Source of the DNA: Gammaproteobacteria bacterium
GTDB taxonomy: Bacteria; Pseudomonadota; Gammaproteobacteria; Steroidobacterales; Steroidobacteraceae
Direction of reading: 5' to 3'
Assembly (NCBI GenBank): GCA_030039615.1
Contig: JASHVF010000403.1
Span: forward strand, 1 to 5,570
DNA: 5,570 nucleotides
The notes under the pieces were generated by a model. The model was not told the DNA's origin, searched no databases, and saw only the letters and a program-made list of their open reading frames with translations. Positions 1 through 5,570 of the stretch are shown here, piece by piece. The translations under genes were made by a program, and so were the position numbers. Position 1 is the stretch's first letter; each line of letters begins with the position of its first letter.

Positions 1-593
<593 letters not shown>

Positions 594-597
<4 letters not shown>

Positions 598-935
598 GCG
601 AGCCGCTCGCCGGCCGCAGGTGCAAGCCCTGCGAGGGCGGCATTCCGCCGCTCACGGCGGCCGAGGCCGCGCAGCTCCTCACCCAGGTCGCGAGCGACTG
701 GGCGCTCATCGACGGCGCGCGCGCCATCGCCCGCGAATTCAGGTTTCGCGATTTCTACCGCACCATGAGCTTCGTCAACGCACTCGCGCACATCGCCAAC
801 ATCGAGGACCATCATCCGGACCTCGAGGTCGGCTACAACTACTGCCGCGTCAGGTTCACGACCCACGCCATCAAGGGCCTGTCCGAGAACGACTTCGTGT
901 GCGCGGCGAAGGTGGACCTGATCCCGCTCGCCTGA
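594..935 (+). CDS. phhB: Pterin-4a-carbinolamine dehydratase (PCD/DcoH/PhhB family)
   Basis: This enzyme dehydrates 4a-hydroxytetrahydrobiopterin to quinonoid dihydropterin, recycling the pterin cofactor of aromatic amino acid hydroxylases; some members also help folate synthesis or act as dimerisation cofactors. The product is 113 residues, a normal length for the family. The three active-site histidines are present: H73 and H74 in EDHHPD and H91 in the TTHAIKGLSENDF segment. The 17-residue spacing from H74 to H91 equals that between H62 and H79 of the mammalian enzyme. The N-terminus carries a CKPCEGGIPPL segment common in bacterial members. ATG at 594 is chosen because it gives this N-terminus, lies in an ATGA overlap with ispG and follows AGGTGG at 585-590, though the spacing of 3 nt is short. 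The same frame is open further upstream, but that stretch is antiparallel-looking shadow sequence inside ispG. No phenylalanine hydroxylase gene is visible, so the physiological substrate is open. Confidence 0.94.
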
Positions 936-976
936 GGCGCGCGTTCACCGCGGCGGCTCGCCGCCCGCGCCTCAGG
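931..976. terminator. Candidate bidirectional terminator stem between convergent genes
   Basis: Bases 931-941 (CCTGAGGCGCG) and 966-976 (CGCGCCTCAGG) form an 11-bp perfect inverted repeat. Within the 24-base interval a second GC-rich hairpin is possible: GGCGG at 952-956 against CCGCC at 961-965. The stem holds the phhB stop (TGA, 933-935) and, on the opposite strand, the stop of the convergent membrane-protein gene (972-974). No T-run follows on either strand, so it is not a classical intrinsic terminator. A role in ending or protecting both transcripts is inferred from its symmetry and its place between two converging genes. Confidence 0.55.
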
Positions 977-1319
977 GCAGATCGCCGGCCGCCGGGATCT
1001 CGATCTCGGACTGAAAGTGCACCTTCGCGAGCCATAGCAGCGCGAACACGAAGCAGCCGACACTCACTCCGAGAATGAGGACGAGCAGCTGGCGGAAGCG
1101 GTATTCCCATCGCTGGTCGGAGAGAAACGCCGACACCGCGATCATCAGATAGACGTATCCGACCACCGCGAGCGGCAGCAGGGCCAGCACCCAGAGCACG
1201 TGAAACGTCACCGCGATCCGCTGCCACATGAAGGCAAACCAGCCGACCTCGGCGAGCACGAGGGCCCCGAGCCACAGCCGCCAGCTGCGCAGCGCAGCAT
1301 TGTCCCGGACGAAGCGCAC
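972..1319 (-). CDS. Small three-helix inner-membrane protein of unknown function
   Basis: I do not recognise the family. The 115-residue product has three strongly hydrophobic stretches, at about residues 15-33, 38-63 and 77-98. They are separated by short polar segments, including SDQRWEYRFRQ at about 67-77, and the acidic tail is QSEIEIPAAGDLP. Four arginines precede the first helix, so the positive-inside rule suggests a cytoplasmic N-terminus. Three helices would then put the C-terminus outside. GTG at 1317-1319 is the chosen start: the frame has a TAG (1329-1331) only three codons upstream, and an AGGG lies about 7 nt before GTG. A later ATG (residue 31) would delete the first helix. The gene starts 9 nt after the cupin gene in the same reading frame, so reinitiation after the cupin stop is likely. 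It is the last gene of the minus-strand set and ends in the inverted repeat shared with phhB. Confidence 0.7.
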   Translation of the reverse strand: MRFVRDNAALRSWRLWLGALVLAEVGWFAFMWQRIAVTFHVLWVLALLPLAVVGYVYLMIAVSAFLSDQRWEYRFRQLLVLILGVSVGCFVFALLWLAKVHFQSEIEIPAAGDLP

Positions 1320-1328
1320 CCGCCGGCC

Positions 1329-1730
1329 CTACTTCGCCCACTCGTACAGCGGCTTGCCCTTGTCGACCACGTGCACGGTGAGGAGCCTGAGGGGCTGATC
1401 GCCCACGACGGTGAAGCCGCCGTGCTCCACGTCGCGCAGGTTCATGGTGCTGCTGCCGGTCTGCATCATGGTGGGCGCCTTGCCCGGCAGCTGGATCATC
1501 GAGCCCTGCAGCACGTACACCGCCTCGACCCCGTGATGCGAGTGGCGTGGGATGCTCTCGCCCTTGCTGATCTCCGTGATCGAGGTGATGACCTCCATCT
1601 CGGAAGTGGTCGATAGGTCAGTGCGCTTGAGCTCCTGGCGCTGTGGCAGGTCGCCGGGCGCCGTACCGGCCCAGGCGGCGGCGATCAGAGTGCCCAGCCA
1701 CAGAGCGGCCCAGTTTCGTCGTACTCGCAT
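1329..1730 (-). CDS. Exported single-domain cupin protein
   Basis: This is a 133-residue cupin, a small beta-barrel fold that usually holds a metal ion. The first cupin motif G(X)5HXH(X)3E(X)6G is matched exactly: G57, H63, H65, E69, G76, in the segment GESIPRHSHHGVEAVYVLQG. The second motif is weaker, with H103 (RDVEHGG) the likely fourth ligand, so the metal site looks complete. Residues 1-21 form a signal peptide: RVRR, a hydrophobic core, then AAAWA with probable cleavage after A21, which predicts a periplasmic protein. ATG at 1728-1730 is well supported by AGGAGG at 1737-1742 with a 6-nt spacer. That ribosome binding site shares a base with the TGA stop of the upstream VOC gene. Cupins range from dioxygenases and isomerases to binding proteins, and nothing here identifies a substrate. 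Confidence 0.88.
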   Translation of the reverse strand: MRVRRNWAALWLGTLIAAAWAGTAPGDLPQRQELKRTDLSTTSEMEVITSITEISKGESIPRHSHHGVEAVYVLQGSMIQLPGKAPTMMQTGSSTMNLRDVEHGGFTVVGDQPLRLLTVHVVDKGKPLYEWAK

Positions 1731-1736
1731 GCTCGT

Positions 1737-1742
1737 CCTCCT
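1737..1742 (-). promoter_or_regulatory. Strong ribosome binding site of the cupin gene, overlapping the VOC stop
   Basis: The minus strand reads TGAGGAGGACGAGCATG. The perfect AGGAGG begins with the last base of the VOC stop codon (1742-1744) and lies 6 nt before the cupin ATG. It fixes the cupin start and suggests that ribosomes finishing the VOC gene load directly onto the cupin gene. Confidence 0.85.
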
Positions 1743-2071
1743 CAGGAAGCCTTCAGGCCCAGGTTAAACACCATGCCGAAGGGGTCACAGAGATAGCAGC
1801 GCGGAACGCCCGGGTCTTCTTCGACGAGGGTGCACCCTGCGGCAATGAGTCGCGCCTTGGTCGCCGCGACGTCCGCCACCAGAAAATCGAATACCGGCCC
1901 GTGAGGCGGCCCCGCCTCGACGTACAGCTGCAGAGCGCCGGTCTCGAAACCGACCAGCGCCGGCGCGCGGCTCGAGACCTTGAAGCCGAGCACCTCGGCG
2001 TAGAAGCGCACCGCCTCCGGCCAGCGGTCGGTCCGCAGGATCACGTCGCGCGAGGATCTGATGTCCGGCAT
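1742..2071 (-). CDS. VOC-superfamily (glyoxalase/bleomycin-resistance fold) protein
   Basis: The 109-residue product is one VOC module pair (beta-alpha-beta-beta-beta twice). The first half carries RTDRWPEAVRFYAEVLGF (about residues 13-30). The second half carries FDFLVADVAATKARLIAAG (about 61-79) and the terminal DPFGMVFNL motif (about 96-104). ATG at 2069-2071 is chosen because AGGAGG at 2079-2084 sits 7 nt upstream; an in-frame GTG at 2114-2116 would run into the preceding gene's end and has no such site. Glyoxalase I uses His/Gln-Glu-His-Glu metal ligands. Here the first and third positions lack histidine and the last is asparagine (FNL). Only the glutamate after LQLY (E52) seems present, so a metal-free binding or different catalytic role is more likely than lactoylglutathione lyase. 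The gene lies 20 nt after the hypothetical gene and 11 nt before the cupin gene. Confidence 0.88.
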   Translation of the reverse strand: MPDIRSSRDVILRTDRWPEAVRFYAEVLGFKVSSRAPALVGFETGALQLYVEAGPPHGPVFDFLVADVAATKARLIAAGCTLVEEDPGVPRCYLCDPFGMVFNLGLKAS

Positions 2072-2078
2072 TGGCTTG

Positions 2079-2084
2079 CCTCCT
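2079..2084 (-). promoter_or_regulatory. Ribosome binding site deciding the VOC start
   Basis: The minus strand reads AGGAGGCAAGCCAATG, a perfect AGGAGG with a 7-nt spacer to ATG at 2071. This favours the short 109-residue form over the GTG start 45 nt upstream. Confidence 0.85.
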
Positions 2085-2091
2085 GTCGATG

Positions 2092-2517
2092 CTATTTGTG
2101 CATGAGGCCGAGGCACTGTCGGGCGCCGTCATTCACCTGCTCGAGGCTCAGCAGTATTCCCTGCTGCGGATCGAAGGCGACGCCTTCGAAGCGCGACACC
2201 AGCGCCGCGGCGGCCAGGAACGCCGCGGCGCACTCCTCGGGGTGTGCGCCGTAGCTCAGGGAGTAGACGACGGGGTCGGCGAGCGGCACCGCGGCGAGCT
2301 GCGGGTACTGCGCGCCCACGTCGACCGCCGATTCAGACAGGAAGTAGAAGCCCGTGGCGCGCCCCTCGACCCTGACGGAAAGGAACCCGCTGTGGTGTTT
2401 CAGGTCGACGGAGCGCGACAGGCTGGCGGGTGCGCGCGCCTCCCACAGCGCCTGATTCCAGCTCGCCCAGTCGGGGGCCTTGCCGGTCGCGAGAACCACC
2501 AGAAGCTCAACGGCCAC
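2092..2517 (-). CDS. Conserved-looking protein of unknown function, 141 aa
   Basis: I cannot name this family. The 141-residue product has no signal peptide or clear membrane span, so it is probably cytosolic. Features visible are an HHSGFLSVRVEGRATGFYF segment (about residues 41-59), then SLSYGAHPEECAAAFLAAAALVSRF (about 86-110) with a likely alpha helix. It ends with FEGVAFDPQQGILLSLEQ (about 110-127). The alternation of predicted strands and one helix suggests a compact alpha/beta domain, and the pattern is reminiscent of widespread small uncharacterised proteins, some of which behave like immunity or accessory proteins. That last point is impression, not evidence. The GTG start at 2515-2517 is supported by GGAG at 2524-2527 with a 6-nt spacer. 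The gene lies 48 nt after the lysR stop and 20 nt before the VOC start, in the same direction, so it probably shares a transcript with its neighbours. Confidence 0.78.
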   Translation of the reverse strand: MAVELLVVLATGKAPDWASWNQALWEARAPASLSRSVDLKHHSGFLSVRVEGRATGFYFLSESAVDVGAQYPQLAAVPLADPVVYSLSYGAHPEECAAAFLAAAALVSRFEGVAFDPQQGILLSLEQVNDGARQCLGLMHK

Positions 2518-2555
2518 CGTCGTCTCCGCAGTCTTGGGGCTTCATCAGCGTACCA

Positions 2556-2561
2556 ATTATC
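2556..2561 (-). promoter_or_regulatory. Weak candidate -10 box ahead of the hypothetical-VOC-cupin genes
   Basis: The minus strand carries GATAAT (five of six matches to TATAAT) in the 48-nt gap after lysR, in a locally AT-richer patch, about 38 nt before the GTG start. No good -35 hexamer lies 16-18 nt upstream, so this is only a possible internal promoter that would let the downstream genes be expressed independently of lysR. Confidence 0.25.
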
Positions 2562-2565
2562 GCGC

Positions 2566-3462
2566 CTAGTTCTCCCCGGAGCGCAGCCGCGCCGCCACAA
2601 AGTCGACGAACGAGCGCACCTTCGCCGGGATGAAGCGCGCACTCGGGTACACCGCGTAGATGGCCTGCTCGGCGCTCGTCCAGCCGGGCAGCACGCGCCG
2701 CAGCTCGCCGCTGCGCTCGTCGGCGGCGGCCACCGACGCCGGCAACAGGCCGATGCCGGCGCCGGCGCGGCAGGCGGTGAGCAGCAGGAAGGCGTTGTTC
2801 GAATGCAGCGGCCCGCGGACCTCGACCGCAATCCGGGTGCGCGCACGCTCGAGCTCCCAGCGCCGCGGACGCGGCCCGATGTCGAGGACCAGGCAGGAAT
2901 GCTCGCCGAGCTGCTGCGGAGTGCGCGGGCTGCCGCGCCGCTCGAGATACGCCGGACTCGCGAGCAGCACGCGGCGCGTGGGTGCGAGACGGCGCGCCAC
3001 CAGGCGCGAGTCAGCGTCCAGCGTGCCGACCCGCAGCGCCAGGTCGAAGCCTTCCTCGACCAGATCGACGTAGCGATTGGAGAGCTGCAGGTCGAGCGTC
3101 ACCAGCGGGTGCGCGGCGAGAAACTCCGGCACGATCGGCGCGAGCAGCGTCTGCCCGGCACCGGTTGCGGCGCTCACCCGCAGGTTGCCGTGGAGCGAGG
3201 CGGCGCGATCGCGTACCTCGGCGTCGGCTCCCTCGAGCTCGGCGAGCAGCGCCTCGCAACGCTTGAGATAGTCGCGTCCCGCATCGCTCAGCATCACGCG
3301 CCGCGTAGTCCGCTGCAGCAGCCTCACTCCGAGGCGGTTCTCGAGCGCAGCCACCGCGCGGCTGATCGCCGATACGTGGCGCTCGAGGTGGCGTGCAGCC
3401 TGGGCGAAGCTCTGCGACCGGGCGACTTCCACGAAGGCGCTCAGCTGCTCGAAGCGGTCCAT
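2566..3462 (-). CDS. LysR-type transcriptional regulator
   Basis: This is a 298-residue DNA-binding regulator, the standard length for LysR proteins, which act as tetramers and sense a small ligand. Residues 1-60 form the winged helix-turn-helix: MDRFEQLSAF start, SFAQAARHLERHVSAISRAV recognition region, ENRLGVRLLQRTTR wing. A linker helix runs to about residue 90, and the ligand-binding domain covers about 91-292, beginning GNLRVSAAT and containing IYAVYPSARFIPAKVRSFVDF near the end. This tail resembles the CrgA-like group, whose ligands are diverse. ATG at 3460-3462 gives the canonical family N-terminus, but no Shine-Dalgarno sequence precedes it. Directly upstream is a cluster of inverted repeats, and the exporter gene diverges from it, the classic arrangement in which a LysR protein controls both its neighbour and itself. 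Its TAG stop lies 48 nt before the next minus-strand gene. Confidence 0.95.
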   Translation of the reverse strand: MDRFEQLSAFVEVARSQSFAQAARHLERHVSAISRAVAALENRLGVRLLQRTTRRVMLSDAGRDYLKRCEALLAELEGADAEVRDRAASLHGNLRVSAATGAGQTLLAPIVPEFLAAHPLVTLDLQLSNRYVDLVEEGFDLALRVGTLDADSRLVARRLAPTRRVLLASPAYLERRGSPRTPQQLGEHSCLVLDIGPRPRRWELERARTRIAVEVRGPLHSNNAFLLLTACRAGAGIGLLPASVAAADERSGELRRVLPGWTSAEQAIYAVYPSARFIPAKVRSFVDFVAARLRSGEN

Positions 3463-3467
3463 GGATT

Positions 3468-3496
3468 ATTGCATGCCATGCAATGTTCAATTGCAT
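3468..3496. promoter_or_regulatory. Candidate LysR operator: three alternating ATTGCAT half-sites
   Basis: Three half-sites lie back to back. ATTGCATG (3468-3475) and CATGCAAT (3477-3484) form a perfect 8+1+8 inverted repeat, which includes a T-N11-A core (TGCATGCCATGCA) as expected for LysR boxes. ATGCAAT (3478-3484) then pairs with ATTGCAT (3490-3496) across GTTCA as a perfect 7+5+7 repeat. The cluster lies between divergent lysR and the exporter gene, with its edge 5 nt from the lysR start codon. Binding by the adjacent LysR protein, with autorepression, is inferred from position and symmetry. Confidence 0.7.
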
Positions 3497-3500
3497 TCTA
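3495..3500 (-). promoter_or_regulatory. Candidate -10 box for lysR
   Basis: The minus strand reads TAGAAT, five of six matches to TATAAT. Transcription would start near 3488, inside the inverted-repeat cluster, with a leader of about 25 nt before the lysR ATG. No good -35 hexamer is seen 16-18 nt upstream. If correct, a protein on the repeats would block this promoter. Confidence 0.35.
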
Positions 3501-3541
3501 CTCGGTTTATCGCCTGGACTGCGGTGCTTATGCTGTGCCGC

Positions 3542-4525
3542 ATGAGCCTCGAGTCACGCTCCCCCGCCGCTGCCCTGACGCGCCTGCCGGCCGGCGTGCT
3601 CGGGAGCGCCTTCGTGCTGCTGTGGTGCACGGGCTATCCGGCGGCGCGCATCGGCCTCGATCACAGCGCGCCTTTCACGCTGCTGGCGCTGCGCTTCGGC
3701 GGCGCGGGACTGCTCTTCACGCTGCTCGCCCTGCTCGGCGGAGTTCGCTGGCCGCGCGGACGTGCGGCGCTGCACAGCCTGGTGGTGGGCGCGCTGCAGC
3801 TCGGGCTGCAGTTCGGGTCGCTCTATTGGGCCGCCGCCCGGGGCGTGAACGTGGGACTCATCGCGCTCGTCATCGGCACCATGCCGATCGTCACCGCGCT
3901 GCTCGGGCTCGCCTGGTTCGGCGAGCGGGTACGTGCGCCGCAATGGCTCGGCTTCGCCTTCGGATTCGCGGGGGTCGCGCTCGCCGTCGGGGAGAGCGTC
4001 CATCCCGGTGCGGGCGCCGACACGTCGGCATACGTCGCGGTGCTCGCCGGTCTGCTCGCCATCAGCGTCGGCACGCTCTATCAGAAGCATCACGGCTCGA
4101 ACGTCGACCCGCGCAGCGGCCTCGCGCTGCAGAACCTGGGCGCGACGGCCCTGCTGCTGCCGCTGGCGGCCATCGAGGGGTTCCGCTTCGAGCTCTCACC
4201 CGGCTCGGCCGCCGCCCTCGGCTGGATGATCGGCGTCAACTCGCTGAGCGCGTTTGGCCTCTTCTTCGTGCTGCTGCGGCGCGGAGCGGTGAACCAGGTG
4301 GCGACGCTGTTCTTCCTCATGCCGCCGGTCACCGCCGTCATGGATTACCTGGTGCTCGGCGACTCCCTCACCATGGCCAAGGTCTGTGGCATCGCAGTCG
4401 CCGCCCTCGGCGTCTACCTCGCGACGCGGCCGGCGACCGTGCCCGCGCTCGCCCGCTCGGACAAGCCCGTCAGTGCAGGGCCGCTTCCGGAAGCTCGCCG
4501 CTCGTGCCCAGCGCGCGGCGGATGA
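3542..4525 (+). CDS. EamA/DMT-superfamily inner-membrane transporter
   Basis: The 327-residue product has about ten hydrophobic helices in two homologous EamA halves (about residues 18-149 and 163-296), the normal architecture of drug/metabolite transporters that export amino acids, metabolites or toxic compounds. The first half starts FVLLWCTGYPAARIG and ends with the FGERVRAPQWLG turn. The second half contains SVGTLYQKHHG and the matching LVLGDSLTMAK turn. The substrate cannot be read from sequence. ATG at 3542 gives the usual short cytoplasmic N-terminus (MSLESRS). ATG at 3530 is a possible alternative, and the longer frame from 3461 is rejected because it would overlap the operator and the lysR start. 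No strong ribosome binding site is seen. The divergent lysR suggests inducible control. The tail after about residue 297 is polar, Arg/Pro/Ala-rich, and its last 56 bp overlap the opposing ubiH-like gene. Confidence 0.93.
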   Translation: MSLESRSPAAALTRLPAGVLGSAFVLLWCTGYPAARIGLDHSAPFTLLALRFGGAGLLFTLLALLGGVRWPRGRAALHSLVVGALQLGLQFGSLYWAAARGVNVGLIALVIGTMPIVTALLGLAWFGERVRAPQWLGFAFGFAGVALAVGESVHPGAGADTSAYVAVLAGLLAISVGTLYQKHHGSNVDPRSGLALQNLGATALLLPLAAIEGFRFELSPGSAAALGWMIGVNSLSAFGLFFVLLRRGAVNQVATLFFLMPPVTAVMDYLVLGDSLTMAKVCGIAVAALGVYLATRPATVPALARSDKPVSAGPLPEARRSCPARGG

Positions 4526-5570
4526 AGAAGCGCCGCAGCTCCTGACTGCGATTCACCCACCCGAGCCCGCGCTGCACGAGCCGCGCGAGCGGCCCGCTAC
4601 CGTGCGAAAGCAGCCGGTCGAAGGCATCGATGGCGACTCCCATGACCGCGACCTCGCTCTTGCGCCAGCGCTCGTAGGCGCGCAGCACGGCGAGCGAGCC
4701 CGGGTCCTCGCGCCGCGCAAGGCCTGCCGTTACCAGCTGCGCCAGCGCCGCGGCATCGAGGAGGCCCAGGTTCACGCCCTGGCCGGCAAGCGGATGCACC
4801 ACGTGGGCGGCGTCGCCGACGAGCGCCACCCGTGGGGCCACGTAACGCGGCGCCGCCAGGCGCCGCAGCGGGAAGCTGGCGCGCTCGCTCACGAGCCGCG
4901 TCGCCCCGAGCGCGAGGTCGGAGGCGCGATCGAGCTGGCGCGCAAAGTCCGCGGCGCTTGCCTGCGCGAGATCGGCGGCCAGCGCCTCGTCCGCCGACCA
5001 AACGATCGAGCTCGTGCCATCGAAGAGCGGCAGGAATGCGAGCGTCCCATTGCTCATGAAGCGCTGCCAGGCGGTGCGCTCGTGCGGCCGCTCGGTGGCC
5101 ACCGTGGCGACGATGGCGGTCTCGCGGTAGTCGCGCACCTCGGCGCCGAGGCCCGCGGCCTGGCGCACCGCAGAATGCGCGCCATCGGCGCCGACCACCA
5201 GCCGGGTGTGCAGCACTCCGCCGCCGGTCTCGATGACCACGGCATCGTCGCCGATGCCGAGAGAGCCGAGCTGCGTTGCTTCCAGCCGGCCGCCCGCTTC
5301 GGTGAATGCCGCGAGCAGCGCGGTCTGCAACAGCCGGCTCTCGAGGATGTAGCCGAGATTCGGCTCGCCGACGTCGGCGGCATCGAAGGCGAGCGCGCCG
5401 GCTCCGCGTGCGCTCGTGCTCTCGTGCCACACGCGCATGCGCTCGTAGGCGCACAACCGCGGGCCGGCGATCCGCCCCCAGGCGCCGGCGGCCTGCAGCA
5501 GCCGTTCGCTGGCGCGCGATACGGCGACCACTCGGGCATCGGGCGGCGCATCCGCGGCGGGCGGCTCGGG
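4470..5570 (-). CDS. UbiH/UbiF/UbiI-family FAD-dependent monooxygenase (5' end outside window)
   Basis: This is a class A flavoprotein hydroxylase of the ubiquinone-ring type, which uses FAD, a reductant and O2 to hydroxylate the polyprenylated benzoquinone precursor on the inner face of the membrane. Codons remain open to the right edge. The visible start PEPPAADAPPDARVVAVSRASERLL matches the region just after the N-terminal Rossmann motif in family members, so the GxGxxG motif and true start lie outside. Two family motifs are intact: VVGADGAHSAVR (DG motif; GADG at 5181-5192) and GDAAHVVHPLAGQGVN (FAD-ribityl site, 4770-4817). HPLAGQGVNLGLLDAAAL is characteristic of the UbiH/COQ6 group. The end EVAVMGVAIDAFDRLLSH and the LGWVNRSQELRRFFIRRALG tail also fit. 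The C5, C1 and C6 hydroxylases cannot be told apart here, so no symbol is assigned. The TGA stop (4470-4472) lies inside the end of the exporter gene. Confidence 0.93.
   Translation of the reverse strand, partial: PEPPAADAPPDARVVAVSRASERLLQAAGAWGRIAGPRLCAYERMRVWHESTSARGAGALAFDAADVGEPNLGYILESRLLQTALLAAFTEAGGRLEATQLGSLGIGDDAVVIETGGGVLHTRLVVGADGAHSAVRQAAGLGAEVRDYRETAIVATVATERPHERTAWQRFMSNGTLAFLPLFDGTSSIVWSADEALAADLAQASAADFARQLDRASDLALGATRLVSERASFPLRRLAAPRYVAPRVALVGDAAHVVHPLAGQGVNLGLLDAAALAQLVTAGLARREDPGSLAVLRAYERWRKSEVAVMGVAIDAFDRLLSHGSGPLARLVQRGLGWVNRSQELRRFFIRRALGTSGELPEAALH

Noticed and set aside
3491..3534. Plus-strand promoter for the exporter (TTTATC at 3506-3511, TATGCT at 3529-3534, 17-bp spacer)
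   Set aside because: Both hexamers match poorly and would predict a nearly leaderless transcript starting at the ATG. Not strong enough to annotate.
3461..3541. N-terminal extension of the exporter to the ATG at 3461
   Set aside because: It would translate through the palindrome cluster and overlap the lysR start. The added residues are not typical of EamA proteins, and the family N-terminus begins at 3542.
4485..4520. Hairpin-like repeats (TTCCGGAA; CGCCGC with GCGGCG) at the exporter/ubiH junction as a terminator
   Set aside because: Short GC repeats of this size are expected by chance here, they lie in coding sequence of both genes, and no T-run follows.
2071..4545. Very long plus-strand open frame (824 codons)
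   Set aside because: It runs antisense to the hypothetical gene and lysR and out of frame with the exporter. Its translation is Arg/Ala/Gly-rich without domain motifs, as expected of a shadow frame in GC-rich DNA.
4597..5551. Alternative minus-strand frames within the ubiH-like gene
   Set aside because: Their translations are dominated by Arg, Ala and Pro with no recognisable motif, while the UbiH-family frame has both FAD motifs.

Overview
The window is GC-rich (judged by eye), tightly packed bacterial chromosome and reads as a proteobacterium, most likely a gammaproteobacterium. Three things point there: the long form of IspG, a class A ubiquinone-ring hydroxylase of the UbiH/UbiF/UbiI type, and a PhhB-type pterin dehydratase. 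There are eight protein-coding genes; the two at the window edges are cut. I see no rRNA, tRNA, CRISPR array, insertion sequence or phage gene.

Left block, plus strand: the 3' end of ispG (isoprenoid precursor synthesis, MEP pathway) overlaps the start of a complete pterin-4a-carbinolamine dehydratase gene (phhB-like) by ATGA. An 11-bp perfect inverted repeat follows. It contains the stop codons of phhB and of the convergent gene, and may be a shared bidirectional terminator.

Middle block, minus strand, read from right to left: a LysR-type regulator, a conserved-looking protein of unknown function, a small VOC/glyoxalase-fold protein, an exported single-domain cupin and a small three-helix membrane protein. 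The gaps are 48, 20, 11 and 9 nt, so these genes could form one transcript. Two of the junctions put the stop codon of one gene inside or beside the ribosome binding site of the next. The function of the set is unknown.

Right block: an EamA/DMT-family exporter gene diverges from lysR. The short AT-richer gap between them holds three alternating copies of ATTGCAT/ATGCAAT, a strong candidate operator for the LysR protein, placed almost against the lysR start codon. The exporter gene runs tail to tail into a UbiH-family FAD monooxygenase gene on the minus strand, with a 56-bp overlap of coding ends. That gene is cut by the right window edge before its N-terminal FAD-binding motif.

Overall this is mostly ordinary housekeeping and metabolic chromosome. 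The items worth a second look are the lysR/exporter operator, the stem holding two stop codons, and the uncharacterised minus-strand gene set. I found no convincing evidence of a new defence or mobile system.
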